Of a DNA stretch of 64,000 bases, positions 1 to 9,079 are shown piece by piece. Under the pieces are notes generated by a model that did no database searches, was not told the origin of the DNA, and was given only the letters and a program-made list of their open reading frames with translations. Position 1 is the stretch's first letter; each line of letters opens with the position of its first letter. The position numbers and the translations under genes are program-made. Source of the stretch: Kushneria phosphatilytica (GTDB lineage: Bacteria > Pseudomonadota > Gammaproteobacteria > Pseudomonadales > Halomonadaceae); assembly GCF_008247605.1 (NCBI RefSeq), contig NZ_CP043420.1, forward strand, positions 2,480,001 through 2,544,000, read 5' to 3'.

Positions 1-80
1 AGCAGCCCCATCAGGACGACCGCGGAGCAGCCAATCAGCACGCCCCCTGCGACCCCCTTCATCAGACTCAACATTTCCAT
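1..80 (-). CDS. YeeE/YedE-family sulfur transporter, N-terminal fragment (cut by window edge)
   Basis: Only the first 26 codons are present; the gene runs off the left edge. The reading frame begins MEMLSLMKGV and continues into a Gly/Leu/Val-rich first membrane helix (GGVLIGCSAVVLMGL), the usual opening of YeeE/YedE (DUF395) proteins, which import thiosulfate or other sulfur compounds. The ATG has a GAGGAG ribosome site about eight bases upstream. It lies 35 bases after the SulP stop on the same strand, behind a persulfide-dioxygenase-like gene. The set hydrolase, YeeE, SulP is typical of bacterial sulfide-detoxification operons. The family call rests on a short fragment plus context. Confidence 0.55.
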   Translation of the reverse strand, partial: MEMLSLMKGVAGGVLIGCSAVVLMGL

Positions 81-115
81 TTCACCGCTCCTCGATGATC
101 ATCGCGCCCCACCCT

Positions 116-1912
116 TCAGCGCACCGCAGTGTGATCCGATGTTAAAGAAGAGGTTGCGATATCGGGATGCGTCAGCGGCGTAGAGGCATGCCCATGCAGC
201 TGACACCAGGCTTCGAAAGTGCTCAGAAACACCTGACCGTTCAGCGAGGCCAGCAGCCCGGTGCCGTTCAGGCGATCCATGACCGGCCCCTTGACCTCGG
301 CCAGGTGCAGGCCGATACCGACCTCCTTCAGGCGCTGATTGAGTGCTTCCAGGTTCTCCAGCGCCGTGGCATCGATCACGTTGATCGCCTGACACGCCAG
401 CACCAGATCTCGCGGTGGCGGCTCGCGATGGATGACCGTCGTCACCAGATCCTCCAGATAGCGCACATTGGCGAAATAGAGGCTTTCATCCACTCGCAGG
501 ATGGCCACGTGTGCATCGGTTTCCACAGCGTGGCGATGGATGTTGCGGAAATGTTCGGTACCGGGAATCCGCCCGACTTCGGCACTGTGGGGCCGGCTGG
601 TGCCATAGAGATGCAACGCCAGTGACATGCCGACCCCGACCAGAATACCGATCTCCACGCCCAGCAGCAGCGTGGTCAGCAGGGTCGCCAGCATGGCGAT
701 ACCCTCGCCTCGCGAGTAGCGCCAGACCCGCACGAAGGCCGGCAGATCGACCAGCGACAGCACGGCGACCACGATGGTAGCGGCCAGGGTGGCCATCGGC
801 AGCTCGCGCAGCCAGGGGGCAAACAGCAGCATCACCAGCAGAATGCCGAGCGCTGTAAACGCCCCGGCAGCCGGGGTGCGGGCGCCGGCATCGAAGTTGA
901 CCACCGAACGCGAGAAACCACCGGTGATCGGCATGCCGCCTGTCACCGCGGCGGCCATGTTGGCGCCGCCAAGGCCAATCAGTTCCTGATCGGGATCCAG
1001 TCGTTCGCCCCGCCTGACCGCGAGGGCCTGGGCGACCGACACCGACTCGACATAACCCACGATGCTGATCAGCACCGCCGGCCAGAGAAGGGTCTGCCAC
1101 AGTTCCGGCTGCCACTGCGGCAGGGTCAATGGCGGCAATCCGGCAGGAATCTCGCCGATGACTGCCACCTGGTGACCCAGCCATCCGGCAGCACCGGCGA
1201 TCAATGCCGCCAGCGCGATGGTCATGATGGGCGCCAGTCGTACCAGCATCCCGGCGCTGCGAGGTGACAATCCACAGTGCTGGAGGATACTTCGTCCCCG
1301 GTGGCGCACACTCCAGAGCAGGAGCAGCGAACCGCCTCCGATGCTCATGGTTGCCGGACTGATGCCGTGTATTGCTTCAGGCAACTGCGCCAACAGGGTC
1401 GGGAGTGTGGCACCGGAGAGTTCGATCCCCAGCAGATGTTTGAGCTGACTGGCGGCAATCAGAATGCCCGAGGCGCTGATAAAGCCGGTCATCACCGGGC
1501 GACTGAGAAAGTTGACCAGAAACCCCATCCGACAGAGCCCCATCACCAGCAGAATGCCCCCGGAGAGCAGTGCCAGCACCAGCGCTGCGGTCACCGGGTC
1601 GGCGAGGCCCTGATCGGTAATCCGATTCAGCGCCGCCGCGGTCATCAGCGAGACAACCGCCATGGGGCCGACCGAAAGCGAAGAGCTGCTGCCCAGCAGG
1701 GTATACAGCAACAAAGGCAGCAGACTGGCATAGAGCCCCGTGACCGGCGGCAATCCGGCCAGCATGGCGTAGGCCAGTGCCTGCGGCACCAGCATCAGAG
1801 TGACGATGAGCGCCGCCAGCAGGTCATCGCCCAGCAGGCGGCCGCTGTAGTGGCGTCCCCAGTCAAGAATCGGTAGCCAGCGTCGGGGAGCGCGCCTCTC
1901 GTGTTGCGTCAT
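116..1912 (-). CDS. SulP-family anion transporter with STAS domain
   Basis: 598 residues. The first roughly 420 residues are a series of hydrophobic helices with the SulP landmarks: an early PQALAYAMLAGLPPVTGLY segment and a later GGMPITGGFSRS segment. A cytoplasmic STAS domain follows (about residues 440-560; VAILRVDESLYFANVRYLED then ATALENL). SulP proteins move sulfate, bicarbonate or other anions across the inner membrane. The substrate cannot be read from sequence. Its place between a persulfide-dioxygenase-like gene (32 bases upstream) and a YeeE/YedE gene suggests export or import of sulfite or sulfate produced by sulfide oxidation. A TAAGGG ribosome site precedes the ATG. No promoter is seen inside the operon, so it is probably co-transcribed from the operator upstream of the hydrolase. 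Confidence 0.9.
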   Translation of the reverse strand: MTQHERRAPRRWLPILDWGRHYSGRLLGDDLLAALIVTLMLVPQALAYAMLAGLPPVTGLYASLLPLLLYTLLGSSSSLSVGPMAVVSLMTAAALNRITDQGLADPVTAALVLALLSGGILLVMGLCRMGFLVNFLSRPVMTGFISASGILIAASQLKHLLGIELSGATLPTLLAQLPEAIHGISPATMSIGGGSLLLLWSVRHRGRSILQHCGLSPRSAGMLVRLAPIMTIALAALIAGAAGWLGHQVAVIGEIPAGLPPLTLPQWQPELWQTLLWPAVLISIVGYVESVSVAQALAVRRGERLDPDQELIGLGGANMAAAVTGGMPITGGFSRSVVNFDAGARTPAAGAFTALGILLVMLLFAPWLRELPMATLAATIVVAVLSLVDLPAFVRVWRYSRGEGIAMLATLLTTLLLGVEIGILVGVGMSLALHLYGTSRPHSAEVGRIPGTEHFRNIHRHAVETDAHVAILRVDESLYFANVRYLEDLVTTVIHREPPPRDLVLACQAINVIDATALENLEALNQRLKEVGIGLHLAEVKGPVMDRLNGTGLLASLNGQVFLSTFEAWCQLHGHASTPLTHPDIATSSLTSDHTAVR

Positions 1913-1944
1913 GTTTGTGCCCTTACCGGGTTATCAGGCGAAGC

Positions 1945-2853
1945 TCACTCCCAGGCCGCCCCTTCCAGAGCATTCAGCGGGATTTTCAGATAGCGCTTGC
2001 CGTTGTCTTCCGGCTCGGGCAGACGCCCTCCGAGGATATTCACCTGCAAGGCATGCAGAATCAGTTTGGGCATCGGCAGTTCACGGTCGCGCCGTTCCCG
2101 CAGTTCGACATAGGCCGCTTCACTGAGCTCGCCCAGCTGGTGCTTGTTATGCCGACGCTGCTCGTGGACGGTGCTTTCCCATCGGGGCTCTCGACCATCG
2201 GGCATATAGTCATGGCCGGTAAAGAGCCGGGTCTTTTCCGGCAGGGCCAGAATTGCCTGAATCGAATGCCACAGTTGATGCGCACTGCCTCCGGGAAAAT
2301 CGGCACGGGCGGTGCCGAAATCAGGCTGAAAGATCGTGTCATGTACGAAGGCGGCATCACCGATCACATAGGTGATCGAGGCCAGGGTATGGCCTGGCGA
2401 ATGCATGACCCGTACCGGCAACTCACCCACCCGGAAGGTGTCGCCATCCTCGAAAAGGTGCTCCCACTGGCTGCCATCGTCACGCAGATCCGGCCAGTTG
2501 TAGATCTGCTTCCAGAGCGCCTGGACACGGGTCACCTCTCGCCCGATGGCGGTCGGCGCGCCGGTCTTGTCATGGAGATAACGAGCCGCGGAAAAGTGAT
2601 CGGCATGAGGGTGGGTATCGAGAATCCATTCGACGTGCAGACCTTCACGCGCAATATAGTCCAGCAGCTCATCGGCATGATGGGTGGCCGTGGCGCCGGA
2701 CTTTTCATCGAAATCCAGTACCGGGTCAATCACGGCACAGGCGCGGGTTGCCGGATCGATTACGACGTACTGGACGCTGAAGGTGCGAGGGTCGAAAAAA
2801 CCGGCGACATTCGGTTGACCCGGCTGGCCTTGTGAGAGCGCAAAAGTATTCAT
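1945..2853 (-). CDS. MBL-fold persulfide dioxygenase-like hydrolase (Blh/ETHE1 type)
   Basis: 302 residues of metallo-beta-lactamase fold. The metal ligands are visible: THPHADH at residues 80-86, HSPGH at 151-155, an Asp in QPDFGTARADFPGG near 178, and GHDY near 214. The PDFGTARADF signature is that of the Blh/ETHE1 branch, which oxidises glutathione persulfide to sulfite, rather than of glyoxalase II. It is the first gene of a minus-strand operon with SulP and YeeE/YedE. An imperfect inverted repeat lies 36 bases upstream of its ATG, where a sulfide-responsive ArsR-family repressor (BigR/SqrR type) would be expected, although no such regulator lies in this window. Family and fold are clear; the exact persulfide substrate is inferred. 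Confidence 0.85.
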   Translation of the reverse strand: MNTFALSQGQPGQPNVAGFFDPRTFSVQYVVIDPATRACAVIDPVLDFDEKSGATATHHADELLDYIAREGLHVEWILDTHPHADHFSAARYLHDKTGAPTAIGREVTRVQALWKQIYNWPDLRDDGSQWEHLFEDGDTFRVGELPVRVMHSPGHTLASITYVIGDAAFVHDTIFQPDFGTARADFPGGSAHQLWHSIQAILALPEKTRLFTGHDYMPDGREPRWESTVHEQRRHNKHQLGELSEAAYVELRERRDRELPMPKLILHALQVNILGGRLPEPEDNGKRYLKIPLNALEGAAWE

Positions 2854-2888
2854 GGCAGCTCCTGAAGCAGTCTCATCACTGCCAGCAT

Positions 2889-2911
2889 AACGCTATTTAC
2901 ATTATAACGTT
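2889..2911. promoter_or_regulatory. Imperfect inverted repeat upstream of the sulfur operon (candidate operator)
   Basis: The half-sites AACGnTAT and ATAnCGTT face each other across seven bases in an AT-rich stretch, 36 bases before the hydrolase ATG. The dyad and AT richness fit an ArsR-family repressor operator, as found before Blh/BigR operons. The regulator is not in the window, so the assignment is an inference from position. Confidence 0.4.
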
Positions 2912-2991
2912 AGACTTAAAGAGAATATTCAAACTTTCAGTAATAGCCTGTGATGCGCTCTAACGGTGTCGCCCGTTGGCTTGCCAGCGGG

Positions 2992-3945
2992 TCAGGACAG
3001 GGGTGGTGTATCGGGGAACCCGGCGCTGAAGGCGGCTGCCTCTTCAAGTAACCAGTCGATGAATTGTTGGACGGTCGGCGGAGCCTGACCGCTGGCGGGC
3101 AGGATCAGATTGTAGGTATAGCTGGAATCGATCACGTAATCGGCGCCGAACGGGCGGACCAGCCCGCCATTGGCGAGCCGGTCAGCAACGACCGGGTAAC
3201 TGGCGAGCATCACGCCATGACCGGCCATGGCCTGATCGAGCGCCATGCCATAAAGGGAATACTGGCGCTTGATCGGTCTATCGGTCACTTCCAGACCGGC
3301 CGCATGAAACCAGTCACGCCATCCCGGCACGTTCCCCCCCTGCCGTGCTCCCCAGTTGACTTCCAGCAGAGAGTGCTCCAGCAGATCCGCTGGCGCGAGA
3401 ATGGGCAAGCGCTCAAGCAAGGCCGGTGAGCAAACCGGAAACAGAGCATCGCCAAACAGACGCAGGGATTTTACCCCCGGCCAGGGGCCGCGCCCGTAGC
3501 GTAGAGCGAGCCTGGCTCCGCTGCCTTGCCAGGCAGGCGAAATCAGCGCCTGTTCCGCTTCCAGGGTAATGTCCAGCCGGCTCTCCCGAGCCTCGAAGGC
3601 CTCAAGCCGCGGCAAAAGCCAGAGCTGTGCAAAGGAGGGAGGCGCGTTGAGCGTCAGACGAGCAACGCCAGTATGGTACTTCTCAATATTCCGAACACCC
3701 TCGGCAATACGTGCCAGCCCGCCGCTCACATCCCGGGACAGTATCCTGCCGGCCTCGGTAACCCGAACGCCATGGGCCTGACGCTCGAACAGAGCGATGC
3801 CGAGGCGCTCTTCGAGCTGTCTGATCTGTCGGCTGACCGCACCCGGGGTGACACCCAGTCGTTCCGCTGCGGCCTTGAAACTCTCGGCTTCGACCGCTTC
3901 GGAGAAGGCACGCAAGGCATTGAGTGGGAGCCGTTCAATCTTCAT
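2992..3945 (-). CDS. LysR-family transcriptional regulator (GcvA-like)
   Basis: 317 residues. The N-terminal winged helix-turn-helix is typical (LPLNALRAFSEAVEAESFKA, then AAERLGVTPGAVSRQIRQLE, about residues 6-48), followed by a LysR substrate-binding domain from about residue 90. The opening LNALRAFSEAV and the binding-domain pattern resemble the GcvA/AmpR subgroup. It is transcribed away from an EamA-type exporter whose ATG lies about 100 bases off, the usual arrangement for a LysR protein controlling its neighbour. The inducer is unknown. It ends 138 bases upstream of the sulfur hydrolase start, so control of that operon is possible but less likely. Confidence 0.92.
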   Translation of the reverse strand: MKIERLPLNALRAFSEAVEAESFKAAAERLGVTPGAVSRQIRQLEERLGIALFERQAHGVRVTEAGRILSRDVSGGLARIAEGVRNIEKYHTGVARLTLNAPPSFAQLWLLPRLEAFEARESRLDITLEAEQALISPAWQGSGARLALRYGRGPWPGVKSLRLFGDALFPVCSPALLERLPILAPADLLEHSLLEVNWGARQGGNVPGWRDWFHAAGLEVTDRPIKRQYSLYGMALDQAMAGHGVMLASYPVVADRLANGGLVRPFGADYVIDSSYTYNLILPASGQAPPTVQQFIDWLLEEAAAFSAGFPDTPPLS

Positions 3946-4043
3946 GAGTTGAGTTTTCCTGAGCCTGGATGCGCAGATTAATCGTTTGGCGCCCCAGGCG
4001 ACAAATGGTGAACTGACGGCCTTTTCAGGACAGGAGTGGTCTC

Positions 4044-4979
4044 ATGAGGCATACAGGATCATCCATGGCAGAAGCCGAGACGTCATCACCCCACAGCCGG
4101 CATCGACGCTCCATCGACATGACCGCCAGCGCACTGATGACACTGTTCTGTCTGGCCCTGGGCTTCCAGCAAGTGGCCATGAAGGCCGTGGCCATGGAGA
4201 TACCCACGCTGGCCCAGGTAGCGCTGCGTTCCACCATGGCCGCCCTGCTGGTCATGCTGCTGATGCGCTGGCGTGGCATCCCCCTCTCCTCCCTGCTCTC
4301 TCATGCGAGGCCGGGCGCGCTGGTTGGAGTGGGATTCGCCGCAGAGTTCACATTCGTGGCCTGGGGGCTGAACTACACTCTCGCCTCACATATGTCGGTG
4401 TTTCTCTATACCGCACCGGTTTTTGCTGCGCTCGGACTGCACTGGCTGGTACCGGGAGAACAGCTGCATCACCATCAATGGTGGGGGGTAGCACTGGCCT
4501 TTGCAGGCATGGTGATCGCCATGGCACCGACGCCGACCCGACTTGATGAACCGGGGCTATTGCTGGGGGATGCACTGGGTCTGCTGGCGGGGCTCTCCTG
4601 GGCGGCCACTACGCTGGTGCTCAGAAGCTCGACCCTCTCGGAAGCGCCCCCGGAGCAGACCCTATGCTACCAGCTGGTGGTTGCCGGATTGCTGTTGTTG
4701 CCGGCGGCCTTTTTCATGGGCGACCTTCAAGCGATTGACTTAAGCGGCCCGGCTGTCGCCAGTCTGGCCTTCCAGACCCTGGTCATTTCGTTTGGTGCCT
4801 TGTTGTTATGGTTTGCTCTGCTGCGCCGTTACAAGGCCTCGCAACTCGGAATCTTCTCGTTTTTGTCGCCACTCTTCGGCGTCCTGTTTGGTGCCCTGTT
4901 GCTCGATGAACCATTAACCCTCAATTTCGTGCTTGGCGGGATAGTCATCCTGGGCGGGATCATCCTGGTCAGCCGCTAG
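4044..4979 (+). CDS. EamA/DMT-superfamily transporter
   Basis: 311 residues with about ten hydrophobic helices arranged as two EamA repeats (roughly residues 25-160 and 175-310). This is the drug/metabolite transporter superfamily that exports amino acids, nucleosides or related metabolites across the inner membrane. The second repeat ends with LDEPLTLNFVLGGIVILGGI, a typical EamA close. The first 24 residues are hydrophilic; a later Met start (M8) is possible, but CAGGAG lies about 10 bases upstream of the chosen ATG. It is divergent from the LysR gene, which may control it. The substrate cannot be predicted. Confidence 0.88.
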   Translation: MRHTGSSMAEAETSSPHSRHRRSIDMTASALMTLFCLALGFQQVAMKAVAMEIPTLAQVALRSTMAALLVMLLMRWRGIPLSSLLSHARPGALVGVGFAAEFTFVAWGLNYTLASHMSVFLYTAPVFAALGLHWLVPGEQLHHHQWWGVALAFAGMVIAMAPTPTRLDEPGLLLGDALGLLAGLSWAATTLVLRSSTLSEAPPEQTLCYQLVVAGLLLLPAAFFMGDLQAIDLSGPAVASLAFQTLVISFGALLLWFALLRRYKASQLGIFSFLSPLFGVLFGALLLDEPLTLNFVLGGIVILGGIILVSR

Positions 4980-5017
4980 CCCTGTATCATGAATTTAGTG
5001 TCGGGAAGTCTTGTTAT

Positions 5018-5353
5018 ATGAACACTCGCATTTTTCAGGTCGGTTCCCTGCTGCTAACCACAATGCTACTCAGCAGCTGCAGTACCAGTGCTTCACATGT
5101 TTCTGCCGTGCCGGACGGAGCCTGCGATAAAGTGGCCCATTACGATCTCCCGGCTCAACGCTTTGATGAAACGGCTCAGCAACTGGCCCATGCCACCGGT
5201 TGTTTCATCAGAACGGATTTGGAGAACACCGGCTCGGTAACCGTCAGCCCCGTAAAGGGAGAAATGAGCATTCGCCAGGCTCTTGAAGCGGCGCTTCGGG
5301 GGACGCAACTGAGTATTACCGCGAGCCAGCCGGACACCCTCACTGTTTATTGA
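5018..5353 (+). CDS. Lipoprotein consisting of a single STN (secretin/TonB short N-terminal) domain
   Basis: 111 residues. A signal peptide (MNTRIFQVGSLLLTTMLLSSC) ends in the lipobox LLSSC, so the mature protein should be lipid-anchored at about Cys21. The remainder matches the STN fold: YDLPAQRFDETAQQLAHATG, then GSVTVSPVKGEMSIRQALEAALRGT, then a terminal beta strand ending DTLTVY. STN domains normally sit at the front of secretins or of FecA-type TonB receptors, where they contact partner proteins. Here the domain stands alone. It follows the EamA gene by 38 bases on the same strand. The binding partner is unknown. Confidence 0.72.
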   Translation: MNTRIFQVGSLLLTTMLLSSCSTSASHVSAVPDGACDKVAHYDLPAQRFDETAQQLAHATGCFIRTDLENTGSVTVSPVKGEMSIRQALEAALRGTQLSITASQPDTLTVY

Positions 5354-5531
5354 TGTCGCTTTCAACACCCCCTTGATACAACGCTTTGGCGCTTGAAAAG
5401 ACGCACTGACGACCACCCATGGAGAAATGATCGGATCTGTACAGGAAAAAAGTGTACAGGTCTGCTACAAATGTAATTGAACGTTAATCAACACACCGGA
5501 ATGTAAAAACGTCCACTCACAGGGAGGTGAG

Positions 5532-5627
5532 ATGACTTATTTGCTGACCGCGATCATTTCCATGGCAGGTATCATTCTCTGCGCTTACGGCACCATTGAG
5601 GGGTTGTTCATGATGGGAGGTGTATAG
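5532..5627 (+). CDS. Small membrane peptide, 31 residues, function unknown
   Basis: An ATG with an excellent ribosome site (GGGAGGTGAG, about 6 bases upstream) opens a 31-codon frame: MTYLLTAIISMAGIILCAYG, then TIEGLFMMGGV and TAG. It is one hydrophobic helix and would insert in the inner membrane. A GC-rich perfect hairpin begins 20 bases after the stop, so this looks like a self-contained transcript. Upstream (5437-5459) is a spaced inverted repeat, CTGTAC-N11-GTACAG, that may be a control site. I recognise no family. Small single-helix proteins of this kind often bind and modulate larger membrane complexes, but no partner is indicated. Confidence 0.6.
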   Translation: MTYLLTAIISMAGIILCAYGTIEGLFMMGGV

Positions 5628-5647
5628 CCCCCGGCACCTCTGCTTAC

Positions 5648-5679
5648 GACAATAGCCCGCCCTTTGGCGGGCTATTGTC
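5648..5679. terminator. Perfect 14-bp hairpin, probable transcription terminator
   Basis: The arms 5648-5661 and 5666-5679 pair perfectly around a four-base CTTT loop, with a GC-rich core (GCCCGCC/GGCGGGC) and AT-rich feet. It lies between the small membrane peptide gene and the end of arcC, and could end either transcript. There is no long T run on either side, which lowers certainty. Confidence 0.6.
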
Positions 5680-5766
5680 ATGCCTGAAGCCCTCACCTTG
5701 CGCCATATCAAGTGCCGCACAACCGGCGCGGGCGCTCAGCCTGCATAACAGAACACCCCGCGATAT

Positions 5767-6693
5767 TCAGGCGATAACCCTCTCTGTGGCCTCCAGGGTG
5801 ACACAGGTGCCCGAATGACCACTCAGCAGTGCATCCAGCTCATGCAGTGACCCGATCATGGCGGGCCTGCCGGTGCGCTTCACGAAATCGATTGCGGCTC
5901 GGACCTTCGGCTGCATGGAGCCCTCGGGGAAGGAATACTTGGCCAGCTCGTCGGGATGGATGCGAGCGATGCGCCGAGCATGGTCAGTCCCCCAGTCGAG
6001 ATAGATGCCCGCCACATCCGTGACGATCAGCAACCCATCCGCCTTGAGCTGACAGGCCAGTAGTGCGGCACTGGCATCCTTGTCGATCACCCCTTCCAGA
6101 CCACACAGCTGTCCCTGTTCATCGCGGTAAACCGGTACACCGCCTCCGCCGGCACAGATCACCAGGGTATTGTGCTGCAAGAGCCGTTCGATCGAATCGA
6201 TTTCAAGCACATGACGTGGCGAGGGACTGGGCACCACACGACGGTAGTGTGGCCCATCTGCAGCCATTTCCCATCCTCGGCTCTCCGCCAGCTTCAATGA
6301 CTCTTCCAGGGTGTACACCGGCCCGATGAACTTGTGTGGGTGTTGAAAGGCAGGATCGTCACGTGCCACCTCAACCTGGGTGATGAGTGTCGCAACCGGA
6401 CGTTCGGGCAACGCATTGCGCAGCTCCTGTTCCAGTACATAGCCGATCATGCCTTCACTTTCCGCGCCCAGCACATCCAGCGGATAAGCCTCAACCGCTG
6501 TATAGGCAGCAGCCTGCAATGCCAGCAGGCCCACCTGTGGCCCATTGCCATGCACCACCACCAGCTCATGCGCCAGCCCCGGCTCATGCAGGTGATGCGC
6601 CGCTTCACGAATACGCTGGCGCTGATTATCGGCGGTCATCGGTTCGCCGCGCTCCAACAGGGCATTACCGCCCAGGGCGATCACATAACGCAT
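5767..6693 (-). CDS. arcC: Carbamate kinase (arginine deiminase pathway)
   Basis: 308 residues, the usual length. It opens with YVIALGGNALLERGE, contains HGNGPQVG and VICAGGGGVPV, and ends with the substrate loop region around MQPKVRAAIDFV; all are hallmarks of carbamate kinase. It converts carbamoyl phosphate and ADP to ATP, CO2 and ammonia, and is the only ATP-yielding step of the pathway. It is the last gene of arcD-arcA-arcB-arcC, 27 bases after arcB, the gene order known from Pseudomonas. An FNR/ANR site in front of arcD should control the whole operon. Nothing in the sequence looks abnormal. Confidence 0.97.
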   Translation of the reverse strand: MRYVIALGGNALLERGEPMTADNQRQRIREAAHHLHEPGLAHELVVVHGNGPQVGLLALQAAAYTAVEAYPLDVLGAESEGMIGYVLEQELRNALPERPVATLITQVEVARDDPAFQHPHKFIGPVYTLEESLKLAESRGWEMAADGPHYRRVVPSPSPRHVLEIDSIERLLQHNTLVICAGGGGVPVYRDEQGQLCGLEGVIDKDASAALLACQLKADGLLIVTDVAGIYLDWGTDHARRIARIHPDELAKYSFPEGSMQPKVRAAIDFVKRTGRPAMIGSLHELDALLSGHSGTCVTLEATERVIA

Positions 6694-6720
6694 GCTCGTT
6701 TCCTCCTTCAGGGCAACGCT

Positions 6721-7731
6721 CTACCGATCACCCAGTGAAGCGACCATGACCGCCTTGATGGTGTGCAGTCGATTTTCTGCCTGATCGAACACGATCGACG
6801 CATCGGATTCGAAGACCTCTTCAGTCACCTCGATACCACCGGCCAGTTCCGGGTGCTGCTGGCATACCTGTTCACCGATATGGGTATCACGGTTGTGCAG
6901 CGCAGGCAGACAGTGCATGAAACGCACCTGCGGGTTGCCGCTGGCCTCCAGCAGCGCCGCATTGACCTGATAGGGCATGAGCTCGCGAATACGCTCGGCC
7001 CAGCGCTCGTTCGACTCTCCCATCGACACCCAGACATCGGTATGAATGAAATCCACACCCTGCACCGCCTCACGAGGGTTCTCGGTCAACGTCAACCGGG
7101 CGCCACTGCGATTGGCCAGCTCCCGGCAAATCGCTTGCCACTCTTCTCGCGGCCACAACGCCCGTGGGGCAGCAATGCGCACATCCATGCCCAGCAGCGC
7201 CCCGACCAGCAGCAGCGAATTGCCCATGTTGTTGCGCGCATCTCCCAGATAGGCGTAGCGAATATCCCGCAGGGGCTTGTTGGCGTGCTCCTGCATGGTA
7301 AACACGTCGGCGAGCATCTGGGTGGGGTGTTCCTCATCGGTCAGACCATTGAACACCGGCACTCCCGAATAACGGGCCAGTTCTTCCACGACCCGCTGAT
7401 GAAAGCCACGATACTCAATGCCGTCGAACATGCGACCCAGTACCCGCGCGGTATCGCGCAGGGTTTCCTTGTGACCCAGCTGCGAGGATTCGGGATCGAT
7501 GAAGGTGACATGTCCCCCCTGCTGATGCGCCGCCACTTCAAAGGCACAGCGTGTACGCGTGGAAGATTTCTCGAAGATCAGGGCAATATTCCTGCCCACC
7601 AGGCACGGCTGTTCGAACCCGGCCATTCGAGCAGCCTTGAGCTCGCGCGCCAGCTCGAGCAGATACATGACTTCCCGAGGCTGAAAGTCCCGCAGTGACA
7701 GAAAGCTGCGCGCACGCAGATTAATGGCCAT
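6721..7731 (-). CDS. arcB: Ornithine carbamoyltransferase, catabolic
   Basis: 336 residues from the chosen ATG ([10 protein letters not shown]), the same length as the Pseudomonas catabolic enzyme. A longer frame reaches 7785, but the 18 extra residues are not OTC-like, and AGGGGAG precedes the chosen start. Visible signatures are [10 protein letters not shown] (carbamoyl-phosphate loop, about residue 56), [11 protein letters not shown], and HCLPALH (ornithine domain). In the deiminase pathway it phosphorolyses citrulline to ornithine and carbamoyl phosphate, which feeds ArcC. Gene order and the operon FNR/ANR site support a catabolic rather than a biosynthetic role. Confidence 0.96.
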   Translation of the reverse strand: MAINLRARSFLSLRDFQPREVMYLLELARELKAARMAGFEQPCLVGRNIALIFEKSSTRTRCAFEVAAHQQGGHVTFIDPESSQLGHKETLRDTARVLGRMFDGIEYRGFHQRVVEELARYSGVPVFNGLTDEEHPTQMLADVFTMQEHANKPLRDIRYAYLGDARNNMGNSLLLVGALLGMDVRIAAPRALWPREEWQAICRELANRSGARLTLTENPREAVQGVDFIHTDVWVSMGESNERWAERIRELMPYQVNAALLEASGNPQVRFMHCLPALHNRDTHIGEQVCQQHPELAGGIEVTEEVFESDASIVFDQAENRLHTIKAVMVASLGDR

Positions 7732-7803
7732 CGTGTTTGGCTCCCCTGATGAAAAAAAGGGATCGCAGGCGTTCCTGAACGCCACGATCCGAACGGTTGT
7801 CGC

Positions 7804-9060
7804 TCAGTAATCGACGGCGTCACGCACGATGGGACAGGTCATGCAATGCCCCCCGCCTCGACCACGGCCCAGTTCGCTGGCATTGATGGTGATTACTTCG
7901 ACCCCGGCCTTGCGCAGCTGAGTATTGGTATAGGTGTTGCGGTCATAACCGATGACGACGCCGGGCTCCAGGGCAATCACGTTATTGCCGTCATCCCACT
8001 GCTCTCTTTCCTGCTCATAGCTGTCTCCGCCGGTACGCACCATCCGCAGCTTTTCAAGGCCCAGCGCCCGAGCAACCACTTCCGGGAAGGGGCGCTCTTC
8101 GCGCTGCAGTGCCATCCCATTGGGCGCACTTTCATCGGGTGTCAGCGAGAAGGTCACGATATTGTCCACCACCTCGGGAAACAGGGTGACCAGATCGTGA
8201 TCGCAGAAGGTAAAGACGGTATCGAGGTGCATGGCGGAGCGAGAGCGCGGCAGTACTGCGACGATCACCCGGCTGGCGGCACCATGCTGGAACAGTGCCT
8301 GCGCGACCTGGCCGACCGCCTGACGGGAACTGCGTTCGCCCATGCCAATCAGCACCACACCATTGCCCAGCGGCATGACATCGCCCCCTTCCAGGGTCGC
8401 CATTGCGTGATCGACATCCGGGTCGCCCCACCAGACATGAAAGTCCTCGGCCACGAAATCCGGATGGAAACGATAGATGGCGCTGGTCAGCAGCGTCTCC
8501 TGTCGACGTGCAGCCCAATACATCGGATTGAGCGTGACGCCGTTGAAGATCCAGCAGGTGGTATCGCGCGTGAACAGGGTATTGGGCAGCGGTGGCAGCA
8601 CGAAACCGGACATGCCCATCGTTTCCCGTATCAGCGACGCAGCCGGATTATGCAGTTCCCGGGGAAGGTCGCTGACAGCCACGCCACCGATCAGATGCCG
8701 CGCCAGCAACTCATCGGAGAGTTCATTCAGCCAGCCGCGCACATCGTCGACGAACCCCAGGCCTACCTGGTTGACCGTGGTGCGTCGATCCAGCACCCAC
8801 TGGCGAGCTTCCGGTACGGCCAGCGTCTCTGCCAGCAGTGCATGCATTTCAACGACTTCGATGCCTCTTTCTTCCATCTTGTTGACGAAGTCGTAATGAT
8901 CACGCCGCGCCTGATTGACCCAGATCACATCGTCGAACAGCAGTGCATCACAGTTCTGGGGAGTCAGACGCAGATGCGCCAACCCGGGTTCGCAGACCAT
9001 GACCTTGCGCAGCTTGCCAATTTCCGAAAATACACCGAATGAAGACTGCCTATCGCTCAC
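7804..9060 (-). CDS. arcA: Arginine deiminase
   Basis: 418 residues, identical in length to Pseudomonas ArcA. The N-terminus ([18 protein letters not shown]) and the C-terminal catalytic motif [11 protein letters not shown] are typical; the nucleophile is Cys406. Other guanidino-modifying enzyme motifs are seen, including FTRDTTCWI and the [10 protein letters not shown] block. It hydrolyses arginine to citrulline and ammonia in the cytoplasm. It is the second gene of the arc operon, 19 bases after arcD and 72 bases before arcB. Ammonia release also offers acid protection. Confidence 0.98.
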   Translation of the reverse strand: MSDRQSSFGVFSEIGKLRKVMVCEPGLAHLRLTPQNCDALLFDDVIWVNQARRDHYDFVNKMEERGIEVVEMHALLAETLAVPEARQWVLDRRTTVNQVGLGFVDDVRGWLNELSDELLARHLIGGVAVSDLPRELHNPAASLIRETMGMSGFVLPPLPNTLFTRDTTCWIFNGVTLNPMYWAARRQETLLTSAIYRFHPDFVAEDFHVWWGDPDVDHAMATLEGGDVMPLGNGVVLIGMGERSSRQAVGQVAQALFQHGAASRVIVAVLPRSRSAMHLDTVFTFCDHDLVTLFPEVVDNIVTFSLTPDESAPNGMALQREERPFPEVVARALGLEKLRMVRTGGDSYEQEREQWDDGNNVIALEPGVVIGYDRNTYTNTQLRKAGVEVITINASELGRGRGGGHCMTCPIVRDAVDY

Positions 9061-9079
9061 AAATCACCTCGATCCGCTA

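Noticed and set aside
5093..5416. 107-codon minus-strand frame over the STN lipoprotein
   Set aside because: It is antisense to a gene with a clear signal peptide and domain, and has no recognisable product.
5648..5679. Hairpin as part of a tRNA or riboswitch
   Set aside because: It is a single isolated stem-loop without cloverleaf or aptamer-like arms.
7732..7785. Longer N-terminus for arcB
   Set aside because: The added 18 residues are not OTC-like, and a good ribosome site precedes the shorter start, which gives the family length.
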